A DNA stretch of 64,000 bases from Streptomyces erythrochromogenes (lineage in GTDB: Bacteria; Actinomycetota; Actinomycetes; Streptomycetales; Streptomycetaceae): the NCBI RefSeq assembly GCF_036170895.1, contig NZ_CP108036.1, positions 62,001 to 126,000 of the forward strand, given 5' to 3'. Under the pieces are notes generated by a model that had not been told where the DNA came from, did no database searches, and worked only from the letters and a program-made list of their open reading frames with translations. The translations under genes were made by a program, and so were the position numbers. Shown here one piece after another: positions 1 to 8,717 of the stretch. Positions within the stretch are counted from its first letter, which is position 1. Each line of letters opens with the position of its first letter.

Positions 1-131
1 CCCCCGCCCCAGCCGGCCACGATGTCGCACAGCCGGTCCTGCTCGTCTTGGTGGTGGATAGGCTGGACAGGTCAGCAGGCTCCTTCCCAGCACCCGGTCG
101 CCGCCACCCCTTGCAGCTGAGCTGCGGGCCT
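1..131. other. window edge, no gene seen
   Basis: No reading frame with recognisable family features was found in these first bases. They lie downstream of the minus-strand HNH remnant. Confidence 0.4.
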
Positions 132-450
132 CTACGAGGCAGCGCGCTCGTAGACGACAGTCGTGTTGGGGCAGTCCTCAGCGAGTCCGAGAAGTGCCTG
201 GCGCTCAGCCTCGTCGACGGCCAGGTCCCAGCGGAGCTTGGTGGCGACCCAGGTCGCGGCATACGTGTGGTAGGAGCCGTCCGACGGAAGCCACTCCGCC
301 GGGTCTTTGTCGGCCTTGGACCGTTTGGAGGCGGCGGACACCGCGATCAGCGTGTCCGGGGACGCCTGGTCGTTCGCATACGCCTCCCGGCGTGCGGCAG
401 ACCACGGGGTCTGTTCCGAGTCCGGCCTCGGGGAACATCGGTACAGCGGT
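132..450 (-). pseudogene. HNH endonuclease (DUF1524) remnant, C-terminal part
   Basis: The frame reads through the segments YANDQASPDTLIAV, NRSK-like KRSKADKDPAEWLP and YAATWVATKLRWDL. These are typical of the C-terminal half of secreted HNH/DUF1524 (GmrSD-type) proteins of Streptomyces. The stop codon TAG at 132-134 is at a natural position after a short C-terminal tail. Upstream the frame is closed by a TGA near 452. The signal peptide and the segment with the catalytic HNH histidine are therefore missing, and only about 100 of the usual 200 or more residues remain. It is a 5'-truncated relic. It overlaps another broken minus-strand frame, so this part of the window is a patchwork of fragments. 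Confidence 0.6.
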
Positions 451-519
451 CATCGGTGAGAACGATCATGGGGTCTGCTGCGGATCTCCGCGTTCGGGTG
501 GTGCTGGGTCTGGAGGCGT

Positions 520-790
520 CGCGCAGGTCGATCTCCTCGGCGGTGAGCGGGTCCCCAGGTCGGCGGATGCGGACGGGCGTGGGCCGCATCGGCAGGCCGT
601 CGTCCGCGGTGGCTTCCTCGGCTTCGGCGAGGGCCCGGTAGAGCGAGGCGACCGATGGGGACTTGCCCGCGTTCTTCCCGGTCTTGATGACCAGCTTCTT
701 GGCGATCTCGGGGACTGGGAGGCCTTTGTTCTTGAGCGCGACGGCGAAGGTGGGGTCCAGCCAAGGTGAGCCCAAGAGGGGCAGTGGGAT
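520..790 (-). pseudogene. recombinase-like C-terminal HTH fragment
   Basis: A minus-strand frame with no convincing start (only a TTG at 775) encodes a short segment. It contains LPVPEIAKKL followed by SVASLYRALAEAE, which reads like the DNA-binding tail of a large serine recombinase or resolvase. No catalytic N-terminal domain is visible upstream. That DNA instead belongs to the protease relic in another frame. The assignment rests on the helix-turn-helix-like pattern only and is tentative. An orphan regulator tail is the alternative. Confidence 0.35.
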
Positions 791-879
791 GGCCTTGGTT
801 TGTTGAAGACCGCCGGCTCGTTCACCGGCTCGGTGCGGGCGCTGCCGGACTGGCGGTGGGGACAGCCGGTCCTACTGGC

Positions 880-1765
880 CTGGATCCAGGTCCTGTAGGA
901 GGCGACCCTGGTGAAGACGTCGGGGTAGCCGTCGGCGCGGCACTGGCCGGGGCCGAGCAGGCCCTCCCGGTGGAAGGAGTTGATGCCCACCAGGGTCGGG
1001 ACGCCGTTCATGCGCAGGACGAGGGGGGCGCCGCCGTCGCCGGAGCAGGTACTCATGTCGGCTTTGGAGGCGGCGCACAGCTTGCTCGCCGTGATGGCCG
1101 GGGAGGTGCCCGTAGGCCCTCTGGCAGAAGTCCAGGTGGACGATCTGTAGGGCGGCCTCCTGCAAGATGCGGGAGGGGGCGGGGAGAACGCCGGCCAGGG
1201 CTCCCCAGCCGGCGACGGTGGCCATCTTGCCGACGTACTCGGCGTCGGAGCCGGCCGTAGTGGGAAGGCCGCTCGGCTGGATGTTCGAGCGAAATTGGAC
1301 CCGTTGGGCGAGGGTGAGGACTGCGAGGTCGCCTTCGTGGGTGCTGGGGTTGTAGCCGGGGTGGGGCAGGAGCCGGTCGACGTTGTAGTCCAAGGAGACG
1401 GCCTCGTCTGATGTGCGGAGATCGTGTTCGCCCAGCCGGACCCCAACCTCTGCCGGGCTGGTGCCCCCGTCAACGAGGCAGTGGGCCGCGGTGAGGACGT
1501 GTTGCGAGTCGATCAGGGCTCCCCCGCACTTGGGGGCCCACTTCCCTCCCGAAGCGGTACTGATCATGGCCAGCCAGGGGTGGCTGGCGACGGCGGCCTC
1601 TTGGCCCCCTGTGCAGTCCGGGCAGGACCGGCCGAGCGAGGCGATCATCCAGCCCCCGATCGCGACGGTCGTCCCGCAGTTCCCGCAGTGGTCGATGTCG
1701 GGCGTGGGACAGGTTGCCGGGAGCGGCGCGGAAGTCCTGGTTCCCCAAGCAGGCTGGCGCCGCAC
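880..1765 (-). pseudogene. trypsin-like (S1) serine protease homologue, frameshifted
   Basis: Two minus-strand frames together encode a chymotrypsin-fold protein. The first carries the His57 motif (LTAAHCL), VRLGEHDL, and the Asp102 motif (GDLAVLTL). The reading then shifts by one base near 1100 and continues with ASKLCAASKADMSTC, GDGGAPLV and DVFTRVASYRTWI. The active-site motif GDSGGP is GDGGAP here, so the nucleophilic serine is replaced by glycine. The frame opens after a TGA with only a GTG at 1765 and has no signal peptide. No natural stop follows the last helix. The S1 family is extracellular. This copy looks catalytically dead and is also broken by truncation and frameshift. Its wording (LGEHDL, GDGGAPLV) recalls animal serine protease homologues more than the common Streptomyces trypsins, but that is an inference. 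Confidence 0.65.
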
Positions 1766-1931
1766 GTCTCATGCAGCGAGCCCCGGTACACCTCGACCTT
1801 CCCCGCCCTCGCGGCTAGAGGCAATATGGCTGCCAATCCAGCACAACTGGGATCACAGAGCACTGGGGAGGCGCAGCGGTGGGAATCTTCGACAGACGCA
1901 GACGCCAGCGGGAGGCAGCGCAAGATGCCGA

Positions 1932-2279
1932 ATGGAGTGCCCGCTTGACGCCATGATCGCGCAGGCAGAAGCCGGCCGACACTTCATCGCGCCCGCTACA
2001 GCCCACCAGATGTTCGCCAGCCCTGCCCAGATCCAGGGGTTTGCCGAGTACTTCGACGGTGTCTTGTCCTTCAAGCCGCAGGGAGCCCTGAGCAGTGCCG
2101 AGGCATGGAAGTGCCAGGCTTCCCAGATCGATGCCGTCCGAGACGGTGACTCGCCTGGCGAGATCATGGTCACGTTCCATCCTGGATCGCCGTTCCTGGC
2201 GATTGTCGTGATGCCGGACCGACACGAGGACAAATGGCGGGCACTCTCGCCGGCCGACGGGCAGTCCCCCGCGAGCTGA
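1932..2279 (+). CDS. hypothetical protein, about 115 residues
   Basis: The family is not recognised. The frame has good GC3 and encodes a soluble protein with MIAQAEAGRHF, FAEYFDGVLSFKPQG and a C-terminal PGSPFLAIVVMPDRHEDKWR. There is no signal peptide or membrane segment. The start is uncertain: ATG 1932 or ATG 1953. The ATG at 1953 overlaps the TGA of a 24-codon frame starting at GTG 1880 (VGIFDRRRQREAA), as in translationally coupled genes. Alternatively the two frames are one gene broken by a single-base shift. The gene lies between the protease relic on the other strand and a gap, and nothing nearby points to a role. Confidence 0.45.
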   Translation: MECPLDAMIAQAEAGRHFIAPATAHQMFASPAQIQGFAEYFDGVLSFKPQGALSSAEAWKCQASQIDAVRDGDSPGEIMVTFHPGSPFLAIVVMPDRHEDKWRALSPADGQSPAS

Positions 2280-2615
2280 ATATCTGAACACTTCACCGCC
2301 GCTGCCACAGCGGCTGGAGGGTGCCGTCGGTGTGGACCAGGCGGAGGGCGACGGCGGCAGCGAGGCCGGAACAAACCACGGCCACAACCGCAACCTGGTG
2401 GCCCACGGCCCGACCGGGGTGAGCTTCGCGGACCAGCCGTTGACCCGCAAGAGCTGACCCACGCCGGGGGCGGGGGCCTGGGGTCGTGGCCGCGGCGGAA
2501 TGTGTGATCAACTGCTGCAAGGCGTACGGCTTCCGGCGTTGCGGCCGCCGGGAAGCAGCGGCGGAGGGTGCACGTCGCCCATCCGTCGACGTCTGCCGCG
2601 AATCGAGAAGCCCAC
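2280..2615. other. gap with possible degenerate coding remnant
   Basis: No complete gene is seen. A plus-strand frame ending in TGA at 2455 (reading AHGPTGVSFADQPLTRKS at its end) has coding-like composition but no start and no recognised family. It may be the tail of a lost gene. The Shine-Dalgarno and start of the next gene close the gap. Confidence 0.3.
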
Positions 2616-3086
2616 ATGAGCACGTCCCAGGTTCTTTGGCTCTTTGCGCTGATCTTCATCCCGGCCGGAGCCGTCATCGGCGCGGCGGCGTACCGCAAGG
2701 TGTGGCAGGTGCGCGCTCTGGTCCGGCGGGGGGCTCGGGCCCACGGCGTGGTGGTCCGCCTCGCGGCGACGAAGCTGGAGGGGCCGGGTGAGGGCGGCAC
2801 CATCACCTTCCGAAGCTCCGGCACGACCGTGTACCACCCGGTCATCGCCTGGACCACCGCCGATGGCCGGGCGATGGAAACCAGGACGGACATAGCCCGC
2901 TCCCGGGACAGGACCCTGGCTGTCGGTACCCGGGTCGAGGTCCGCTACGACGCCGCGAAGCCCACCCGTTGGACGCTCCCGGCCGAGAGCAGCCTCCTGT
3001 GGTGGCTCTTCGTCGGGATCGGCGCCCTCTTCGTCGTGATCGGATCGGGTTTCCTCGTCGGAGCACTACGCACATCCGGGCTCTGA
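2616..3086 (+). CDS. DUF3592-type membrane protein
   Basis: The protein has 156 residues with a transmembrane helix at about 5-25, a soluble domain, and a second helix at about 128-150 (WWLFVGIGALFVVIGSGFLV). The central part (RARAHGVVVRL, YHPVIAWTTADGR, VGTRVEVRYDAAKPTRWTL) is the DUF3592 pattern of paired-helix membrane proteins. These expose a small beta domain outside the membrane and have no known function. ATG 2616 was chosen over the upstream GTG because the N-terminal helix begins right after it. It stands alone between decayed genes and appears intact. Confidence 0.75.
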   Translation: MSTSQVLWLFALIFIPAGAVIGAAAYRKVWQVRALVRRGARAHGVVVRLAATKLEGPGEGGTITFRSSGTTVYHPVIAWTTADGRAMETRTDIARSRDRTLAVGTRVEVRYDAAKPTRWTLPAESSLLWWLFVGIGALFVVIGSGFLVGALRTSGL

Positions 3087-3331
3087 AGCCCAGCCCCCAC
3101 CCGCTCCCATGCAACCACAGGCTTCTCGCCCGACGCGTTCGCGCGGTGCGCCGGGCATTCCGCTTGGTGTGATTCTCGGGGCGGTCTGCATGGCGGGGCT
3201 CTGCCCGATCGGCTGCCCAGGTCCCGGGCCCGATCTCTGGCCGGCTGATCGCCGTTCCGGCGCCGGGCGCGCGCAGTGGGCTCAGGGGTCGGTGACGCCG
3301 AGTTCTTGGGTAGCGGGGCAGATCGAGCAGG

Positions 3332-3388
3332 TTGCCACTCTGTCTCATCGGGGACTCCGGCACCGGCAAGTCCCACCTGCTGATCGGG
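3332..3388 (+). pseudogene. istB (IS21-family helper ATPase) scrap with Walker A
   Basis: Nineteen in-frame codons read LPLCLIGDSGTGKSHLLIG, the Walker A region of IstB, the ATP-binding transposition helper of IS21 elements. Nothing else of istB or of the transposase istA is seen on either side, and the similarity ends a few bases before the stop codon of the convergent gene. It marks an old IS21 insertion or deletion boundary. Confidence 0.55.
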
Positions 3389-3389
3389 C

Positions 3390-3959
3390 CTATTCGTCGA
3401 AGCCGTCGGGGACTTTCCCGCAGGGCGCGTAGATGCTGACGGCGAGCGTCCCGGTCGCCTCGTACCAGCCCACGTCGACCTGGTCGCCGGTGCCCGGATC
3501 CTCGAAGCGGAACCCCATATCGGAAATGCGCTCGCGGGTGAGCTTCCAGCCCTGCTCCGAGAGCCGGTTGCGGATGCGCTCCTGACCGGCACGAGCCGTG
3601 GCCTGAGGAACGTCCGCCGCCTTCCAGTCGAGGTCGAAGCTGCGCACGTCGCGGCGGGCCTCGTCGATGTGGGCGAAGGCCCGCAGTCCGCGGTAGTAGC
3701 AGGCGCCCGTGTCCACGGGGTGGGCCTCGAAGCGGGAGCGCCCGTCCAGGTCTTCCTCTACGCGCTCGGCCTGCTCCCTGAGGCGCATGGCGACCACGTT
3801 CGGGTCGACCTCCGGGTACGGCGCGCCGTTCCACAACCGGTACCCGCCCCAGGACATGGTCAACAGGAGTGTGACGCCGGCGAGCACCAGCGCCACACGA
3901 AGGGGGCGCGCACTCAAGGGGGGCGCAGTTGCGCCGGTAGCGGGCTGGACGGAGTTCAT
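3390..3959 (-). CDS. membrane-anchored hypothetical protein
   Basis: The 189-residue protein has one N-terminal transmembrane segment at about residues 20-37 (VALVLAGVTLLLTMSWGG). An extracytoplasmic domain of about 140 residues follows, with a Cys at the DTGACYYRGL motif and another in the C-terminal APCGKVPDG. It resembles the many Streptomyces anchored proteins of unknown function and no enzyme motif is visible. ATG 3959 places a short polar stretch before the helix. Its 3' end abuts the istB scrap, so the downstream neighbour may have been lost by the IS event. Confidence 0.6.
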   Translation of the reverse strand: MNSVQPATGATAPPLSARPLRVALVLAGVTLLLTMSWGGYRLWNGAPYPEVDPNVVAMRLREQAERVEEDLDGRSRFEAHPVDTGACYYRGLRAFAHIDEARRDVRSFDLDWKAADVPQATARAGQERIRNRLSEQGWKLTRERISDMGFRFEDPGTGDQVDVGWYEATGTLAVSIYAPCGKVPDGFDE

Positions 3960-4088
3960 GATCGAGAGGGTAGTGGTGGGGGGCGTGCCCGCCGCATCGG
4001 GGCAGCTACTCATACGGGGGTGAGTAGCGGGCGCGGATTCGAAGAGGTCTGCACCGACCGGGCGTTCGTGATGCGGAATGCTTTGGTC

Positions 4089-4352
4089 ATGAGCGAAGAA
4101 TCCGAGCGGCTGGCGAAAGCTCTCATCGAGTTCCGGGAAGCCGAGGGCATCTCCGTGATGGAGCTTGCGCATCGCACCCAGTTGAGCCGGGCGACCATCA
4201 GGTTCCACGAGGATGGCGAAGGCCTGCCCACTTCCCTCGCGGCCCGCTGTTTCGAGGAAGTGCTCGGCTGGGCACCGGGCAGCATCCCGACCGCTTCGCG
4301 CGGGACGACGGATCTCGAGCTCCCGCCGGACTCCGGCACTGTCACTGGGTAG
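4089..4352 (+). CDS. small XRE-like helix-turn-helix protein
   Basis: The protein has 87 residues. It starts at ATG 4089, with an in-frame ATG at 4071 as an alternative. Residues 5-60 form a Cro/C1-type helix-turn-helix: RLAKALIEFREAEGISVMELA, then HRTQLSRATIRFHEDGEG, and a closing helix with FEEVLGWAPGSI. This is the one-domain class that binds DNA as a dimer and usually controls a neighbouring gene. It is divergent from the membrane-anchored protein at 3390-3959, so autoregulation or control of that gene is plausible. No operator was identified. Confidence 0.55.
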   Translation: MSEESERLAKALIEFREAEGISVMELAHRTQLSRATIRFHEDGEGLPTSLAARCFEEVLGWAPGSIPTASRGTTDLELPPDSGTVTG

Positions 4353-4488
4353 GGTCGATCGGCCAGGACTGGTGGTGGCAGTTGTGGGGTGATCACCGCG
4401 CCGACCCTGCATCCCAACCTCCCCCCCTGATGGTCCTCTGGAGAACGGGCGCTGTGCGTCCAAAGGGCGGCGACGCAGGGGGGATGGG

Positions 4489-4713
4489 ATGTCGACGTCG
4501 ATGCGGCGGTGGTTGTGGGGTGGTTGGGCGGTGCTGGTCCTGGTCGGTGGGGCAGCCACCCTGTACCTGGAGGGTCCGGCGGCCGCTCCGGGCGAGCCGC
4601 GGCTGCGCCGGGAGCGGCCTTCTGCACCCGCGCCGGACCCGGTCCCCTGCCCGAGTGCCGGCCCGGCGGCGCCGGAGGGCCCGCACAGCTGCAGCTCATG
4701 GCAGCGGGGGTAG
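4489..4713 (+). CDS. small single-pass membrane or secreted peptide
   Basis: The 74-residue product starts at ATG 4489 behind a G-rich Shine-Dalgarno (caggggggat). Residues 6-25 (RRWLWGGWAVLVLVGGAATL) form a signal anchor. The rest is Pro/Ala rich with two cysteines near the C-terminus (PVPCPSAG, HSCSSW). No family is recognised. It is convergent with the STAND gene and 34 bases from its stop codon. Confidence 0.4.
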   Translation: MSTSMRRWLWGGWAVLVLVGGAATLYLEGPAAAPGEPRLRRERPSAPAPDPVPCPSAGPAAPEGPHSCSSWQRG

Positions 4714-4747
4714 GACCACACGCACCGGCGCCTCTTCTGCTCGGCTG

Positions 4748-7700
4748 TCATGGGGCGGGGCAGGGTGGGGTGAAGTCGAGGGCCGGGAAGTGCTGGGTCC
4801 ACTGGGCTTTGGTGATGCGGGGGTGGGCGCTGTCGCAGATGCGGGCGGTGACCGCGTGCAGGTGGGTGTCCCACAGGCGGATCGTGAAGTCGTTGCCGCC
4901 GGTGGCGAGGGTGGCGCCGTCCGGGCTGAAGGCCACGGCCGGTACGGGGTTCGCATGGCCGGTGAGGACGGTGGGGGTGGCCGGACCGGTCAGGTCCCAC
5001 AGGAGGGCCTTGCTGTCCGCGGTGCCGGCTGCCAGGCGGTGGCCTTCGGCGTCGAAGGCCAGCGTGTAGATCCAGGAGCCGGAGGCCGGCAGTTGGGTCG
5101 TCTTCGCCGGGTGGTGGAGGTCGTGGACGTCGACAAGCCAGATGGTCTTGTCCGTCCGGTGGAAGGCGGCCAGTCGGCGGTTGTCGGGGCTGAAGACGCC
5201 GCCGGTGAGGGGGAGGGAATGGAGTGGGGACGGGAGTTCTCGGGGGGTGCGTGGTCGGGTGATGTCCCAGAACGCGAGTGATCCGGACTCGCCGGCGCTG
5301 GTGACCAGGGTGCGGCCGTCCGGGCGGAACGAGGCCGCCGTGATGTGCTGGCCGTCCTCGGCGATCCGGCTCAGCCGGCGGGGACCGGCGGGGTCGGTCA
5401 GGTCCCACAGGCCGGCCGTGGCTTGTGCCCAGATGGCCAGGAGGCGGCCGTCCGGGGCGAAGGCGGTGCCGCCGACTTCGCCGGCGTCGGGGGCGATGAC
5501 CGATGTCAGTTGGGGCTTGCGGGGATCGGTGACGTTCCAGACGCGGGCGGTGCCGTCCTCGCTCGCGGTGACGAGGGTGCGGCCGTCCGGGCTGAACGTC
5601 ACGCAGCGGACGAACCTGGTGTGTCCGTGCAGGGCCGACAGCGGCCGCAGGGCGCGGCCGCCGGTGACCTGCCACAGGCGTGCGGTGCCGTCCCAGCTGG
5701 CGCTGGCGAGCAGGCGGCCGCCGGGGGCGAACGCCAGGGAGGTGACCACGTCGTCGTGGGTCGCGAGGGAGAGGTCCCGCAGGTCCAGGAGCCGGTCGGA
5801 GTTGGCGAGTACGCGGCCGTCCGGGCTGAACGCGGCCTGGTAGAAGCCGCCCTGGATCGTGCTGGTCCGCCGGGGGGCGGCGGGGGTGGTGACGTCCCAG
5901 AAGTGGGTGGATCCGCCGACCGTGACGAGGGTGGTGCCGTCCGGGCTGAAGGCGACCGACCAGACGATCGCGGGATGGCCGGGCAGGACGGCCGGTGGCT
6001 GTGGCTGTGGCTGTGGTGGCGTACGTCGGCCGGCGGCGAGGTGCCAGATGCGTGCGGTGCGGTCCCAGCTGCCGGTCGCCAGGGTCGTGCCGCCGGGGCT
6101 GAAGGCGGACGAGGTAACGGTGTCGGTGTGTCCGCGCAGGACGTCGAGGAGGCGGGGGACCGCGGGATCGCCCACGTCCCAGACCCTGGCGGTGGTGTCG
6201 CCGGTGGTCGCCATCGTGTGACGGTCCGGGCTGAACGCCACCGAGGTGACCGCGGCGGTGTGTCCGGGCAGGGTGGCCAGCAGGCGCGGCCGGCGGGGGT
6301 CGGCGGCGTTCCACAGGCGTGTCGTGCCGTCGGTGTGGCCGGTGGCCAGGACACCGCTGCCGCCGGGCCCGTACGCCACCCAGCTCGGGGCGGCGGACGG
6401 CTGGTCGGGCAGGGCGGCGAGCTCGGCGGGCGCGCGCCGGTTCGTCACGTCCCACAGGCGGACGGAGCGTTCGCCGGCCGTGGCCAGGATGCGGCCGGTC
6501 CCGTCGAAGGCGACCGACACGAGGCGTTCGGGCCGGCGCACGGCGGCCAGTTGTACGGGGTGGTGGGCGTCTTTGATGTCCCACAGCCGGGCCGTGCGGT
6601 CCCAGCTCGCGGTGGCCAGGAGCGTGCTGTCCGGGGCTACGGAGATCGAGACCACGTCGGAGGTGTGACCGGTGAGCCGGCTGGTGTAGGGGGTCGCGAA
6701 GGTGCTCATGAGCTGGTCGCGGACGTCGCGGGTGGCTGCCAGCCGGTGGGCGGCCAGGTTCAGCTGCGCGGCGAGGGCGGGGTCGTGCCGGCGTACCTCG
6801 GCCGCGTCGGCTGCGGCTTTGCGTGCGATGGCGACGTTGCGCTGGCGGATGGCCGAGTCGCGGGAGTCGACGGCCAGTGCGCCCGCGGTCGCCGCGATGA
6901 CCACCAGCACGGTGAGCAGGGTGACGAGTTGGCGCAGGCGGACCGTGCGTCGCCTGACCGCGGCCGTCTCGCCTGCCTGTGCTTCGCGGGCGGCGTCGAG
7001 GAAGCGTCGTTCCTTGGAGGTCAGGCGGCTGTCGTAGGCGGCGGCCAGGTCGAGGGCCGCGGCGAGGCGGGCGCCCCGGTAGAGGGTGTGCGGGTCGTGG
7101 CCCTGTGCCTCCCAGTCGGCGGTGGCGTCGGTGAGCTGGCGGTGCAGGAGGAGGCGGTCGCGGTCCTCGGTGAGCCAGCCGCGCAGTCTGGGCCAGCAGC
7201 GGATGATGGCCTCGTGGGTGATCTCGACGCAGCCGTCGTCGAGGGTGACGAGCCGTTGGCGGGCGAGGGATTCGAGTACGTGGGCGGTGTCGGGGCCCGG
7301 GGCGAGTTCGTTCGTGGTGATGCGGCGCCGGGTGTCTTCGGTGCCGTCGCCGAGTGCGGTGAGCCGCAGGAACAGTGACCTGGCGTGGTCCTGCTGTGCC
7401 GGTGTCAGGGCTGCGTAGGCGGCTTCCGCGGTGTGGGCGAGGGCGTGCTGGATTCCGCCGGCCGCGAGGTATCCGTCGAGGGTGAGGCGGCTGCCGCAGC
7501 GGCGGCGCCAGGTTTCGACCATGGCGTGGGAGACCAGGGGCAGTGCGCCCGGCTGGCCGGTCGCGTCCGCGACCACGGCCGCGAGGAGCGGGCCGGTGAC
7601 CGTGCAGTCGGCGAGTGCGGCCGGGCCGGTGATGGCCTCGCGGAGTTCCTGGCTGGTCATCGGGCCGACCGCGATCTGTGCGTCGCGCATCGCTTCGACG

Positions 7701-8557
7701 AGGTGGGGGTTTTGGACGCAGTGGCCGTAGAAGTCGGCGCGTACGCCGAGCACGACCCGGGTCCGGCTGGTCGGGGTGGCGGCGGCCGCGATCAGCACGG
7801 CGATGAACGCGTCGCGCTCGTCCTGGTCCCGGCAGAGGGTGAAGACCTCCTCGAACTGGTCGACGACGATGAGGATGTCGGTGCCGGTGGCCGGGGGGTG
7901 GCCGAGGGCGGTCTGCCGGATGCGCAGGTGCAGGGTGGCGGGGTCGTTGCGCAGTTCGGTGAGCAGCGTGCCGGGGGCCTCCCCCGTTGCGGCGGCGAGG
8001 TGGATGGCGCATTCCTCGACGGGGTGCGGGCCGGGGGTGAAGAGGATCACCGGCTGTCCGGTCGTGCGGGTGCGGGCGACGAGTCCGGCGCGCAGCAGCG
8101 AGGACTTTCCCGATCCGGAGGGTCCGAAGACGGTCAGGAAGCGGTGGTCGCGGACCTTTGCGAGGAGCTCGGCGGTCAGGTGTTCGCGGCCGAAGAAGCG
8201 GTCGGCGTCCTCGGGTTGGAAGGCGGACAGTCCGGCGTAGGGCGCGGTCCGGTGGTCGGTTTCGGTGGGCTGGTGGTGTTGTGCGGTCGCGGCGATCTCG
8301 GCGGCGGTCGTGTGCCACCGGGCTTCCCATTCACGGCGGTCGCCCTGGCACGCTTCGACGTAGGCGAGCGTGACGGCGAGGCTCGGGAGCGCGTCACCGC
8401 CCGCGGCGTCCGAGAGGGTGGTGGACGAGTAGTGCGCCCGTTTCGCCAGTGCCCGGTAGGGCGGCCGGCCGGCTGCCTCGCGCAGTTTGCGGAGGTCGGC
8501 TGCGAACTGGGTGAGCGGACCGGAGTCCGGGTCGAGCGGGCGTTCGGGGCGTGGCAT
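4748..8557 (-). CDS. HTH-STAND NTPase with C-terminal WD40 repeats
   Basis: The 1269-residue protein has clear modules. Residues 12-80 are an XRE-like HTH domain. Residues 106-520 are an nSTAND1-type P-loop NTPase with Walker A GPSGSGKSS (145-153), Walker B ILIVVDQFEE (about 229-238) and GVRADFYGH downstream. A hydrophobic helix lies at about 545-565 (LVTLLTVLVVIAATAGALAV). From about residue 620 to the end there are a dozen or more WD40 repeats with ASWDRTARLWD-type ends. Proteins of this build act as ATP-dependent sensor scaffolds. The WD40 part is the likely ligand sensor and the HTH suggests DNA or partner binding. The target is unknown. It is divergent from the lectin at 8718 and appears intact. 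Confidence 0.85.
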   Translation of the reverse strand: MPRPERPLDPDSGPLTQFAADLRKLREAAGRPPYRALAKRAHYSSTTLSDAAGGDALPSLAVTLAYVEACQGDRREWEARWHTTAAEIAATAQHHQPTETDHRTAPYAGLSAFQPEDADRFFGREHLTAELLAKVRDHRFLTVFGPSGSGKSSLLRAGLVARTRTTGQPVILFTPGPHPVEECAIHLAAATGEAPGTLLTELRNDPATLHLRIRQTALGHPPATGTDILIVVDQFEEVFTLCRDQDERDAFIAVLIAAAATPTSRTRVVLGVRADFYGHCVQNPHLVEAMRDAQIAVGPMTSQELREAITGPAALADCTVTGPLLAAVVADATGQPGALPLVSHAMVETWRRRCGSRLTLDGYLAAGGIQHALAHTAEAAYAALTPAQQDHARSLFLRLTALGDGTEDTRRRITTNELAPGPDTAHVLESLARQRLVTLDDGCVEITHEAIIRCWPRLRGWLTEDRDRLLLHRQLTDATADWEAQGHDPHTLYRGARLAAALDLAAAYDSRLTSKERRFLDAAREAQAGETAAVRRRTVRLRQLVTLLTVLVVIAATAGALAVDSRDSAIRQRNVAIARKAAADAAEVRRHDPALAAQLNLAAHRLAATRDVRDQLMSTFATPYTSRLTGHTSDVVSISVAPDSTLLATASWDRTARLWDIKDAHHPVQLAAVRRPERLVSVAFDGTGRILATAGERSVRLWDVTNRRAPAELAALPDQPSAAPSWVAYGPGGSGVLATGHTDGTTRLWNAADPRRPRLLATLPGHTAAVTSVAFSPDRHTMATTGDTTARVWDVGDPAVPRLLDVLRGHTDTVTSSAFSPGGTTLATGSWDRTARIWHLAAGRRTPPQPQPQPPAVLPGHPAIVWSVAFSPDGTTLVTVGGSTHFWDVTTPAAPRRTSTIQGGFYQAAFSPDGRVLANSDRLLDLRDLSLATHDDVVTSLAFAPGGRLLASASWDGTARLWQVTGGRALRPLSALHGHTRFVRCVTFSPDGRTLVTASEDGTARVWNVTDPRKPQLTSVIAPDAGEVGGTAFAPDGRLLAIWAQATAGLWDLTDPAGPRRLSRIAEDGQHITAASFRPDGRTLVTSAGESGSLAFWDITRPRTPRELPSPLHSLPLTGGVFSPDNRRLAAFHRTDKTIWLVDVHDLHHPAKTTQLPASGSWIYTLAFDAEGHRLAAGTADSKALLWDLTGPATPTVLTGHANPVPAVAFSPDGATLATGGNDFTIRLWDTHLHAVTARICDSAHPRITKAQWTQHFPALDFTPPCPAP

Positions 8558-8717
8558 TGCCTTCCTCCCTGCGGCTTTCCCGCAGCTTTCCGCGGCCGTG
8601 TCGGGTGGTGTTTGTCCAGCTTTTGATGTCCGGAATCCCCGTTCCGGCGCCGGACATCAAGCGGGGGCTAGACATGGGTCGGCGCAACCGCGCAACGGCG
8701 ATCGGAAGGGGAAAATC

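Noticed and set aside
3390..8330. A very long open frame antisense to the STAND-WD40 gene
   Set aside because: It is Arg/Pro-rich with no domain. Such antisense frames are expected in GC-rich coding DNA. Only its last 189 codons are a real gene (3390-3959).
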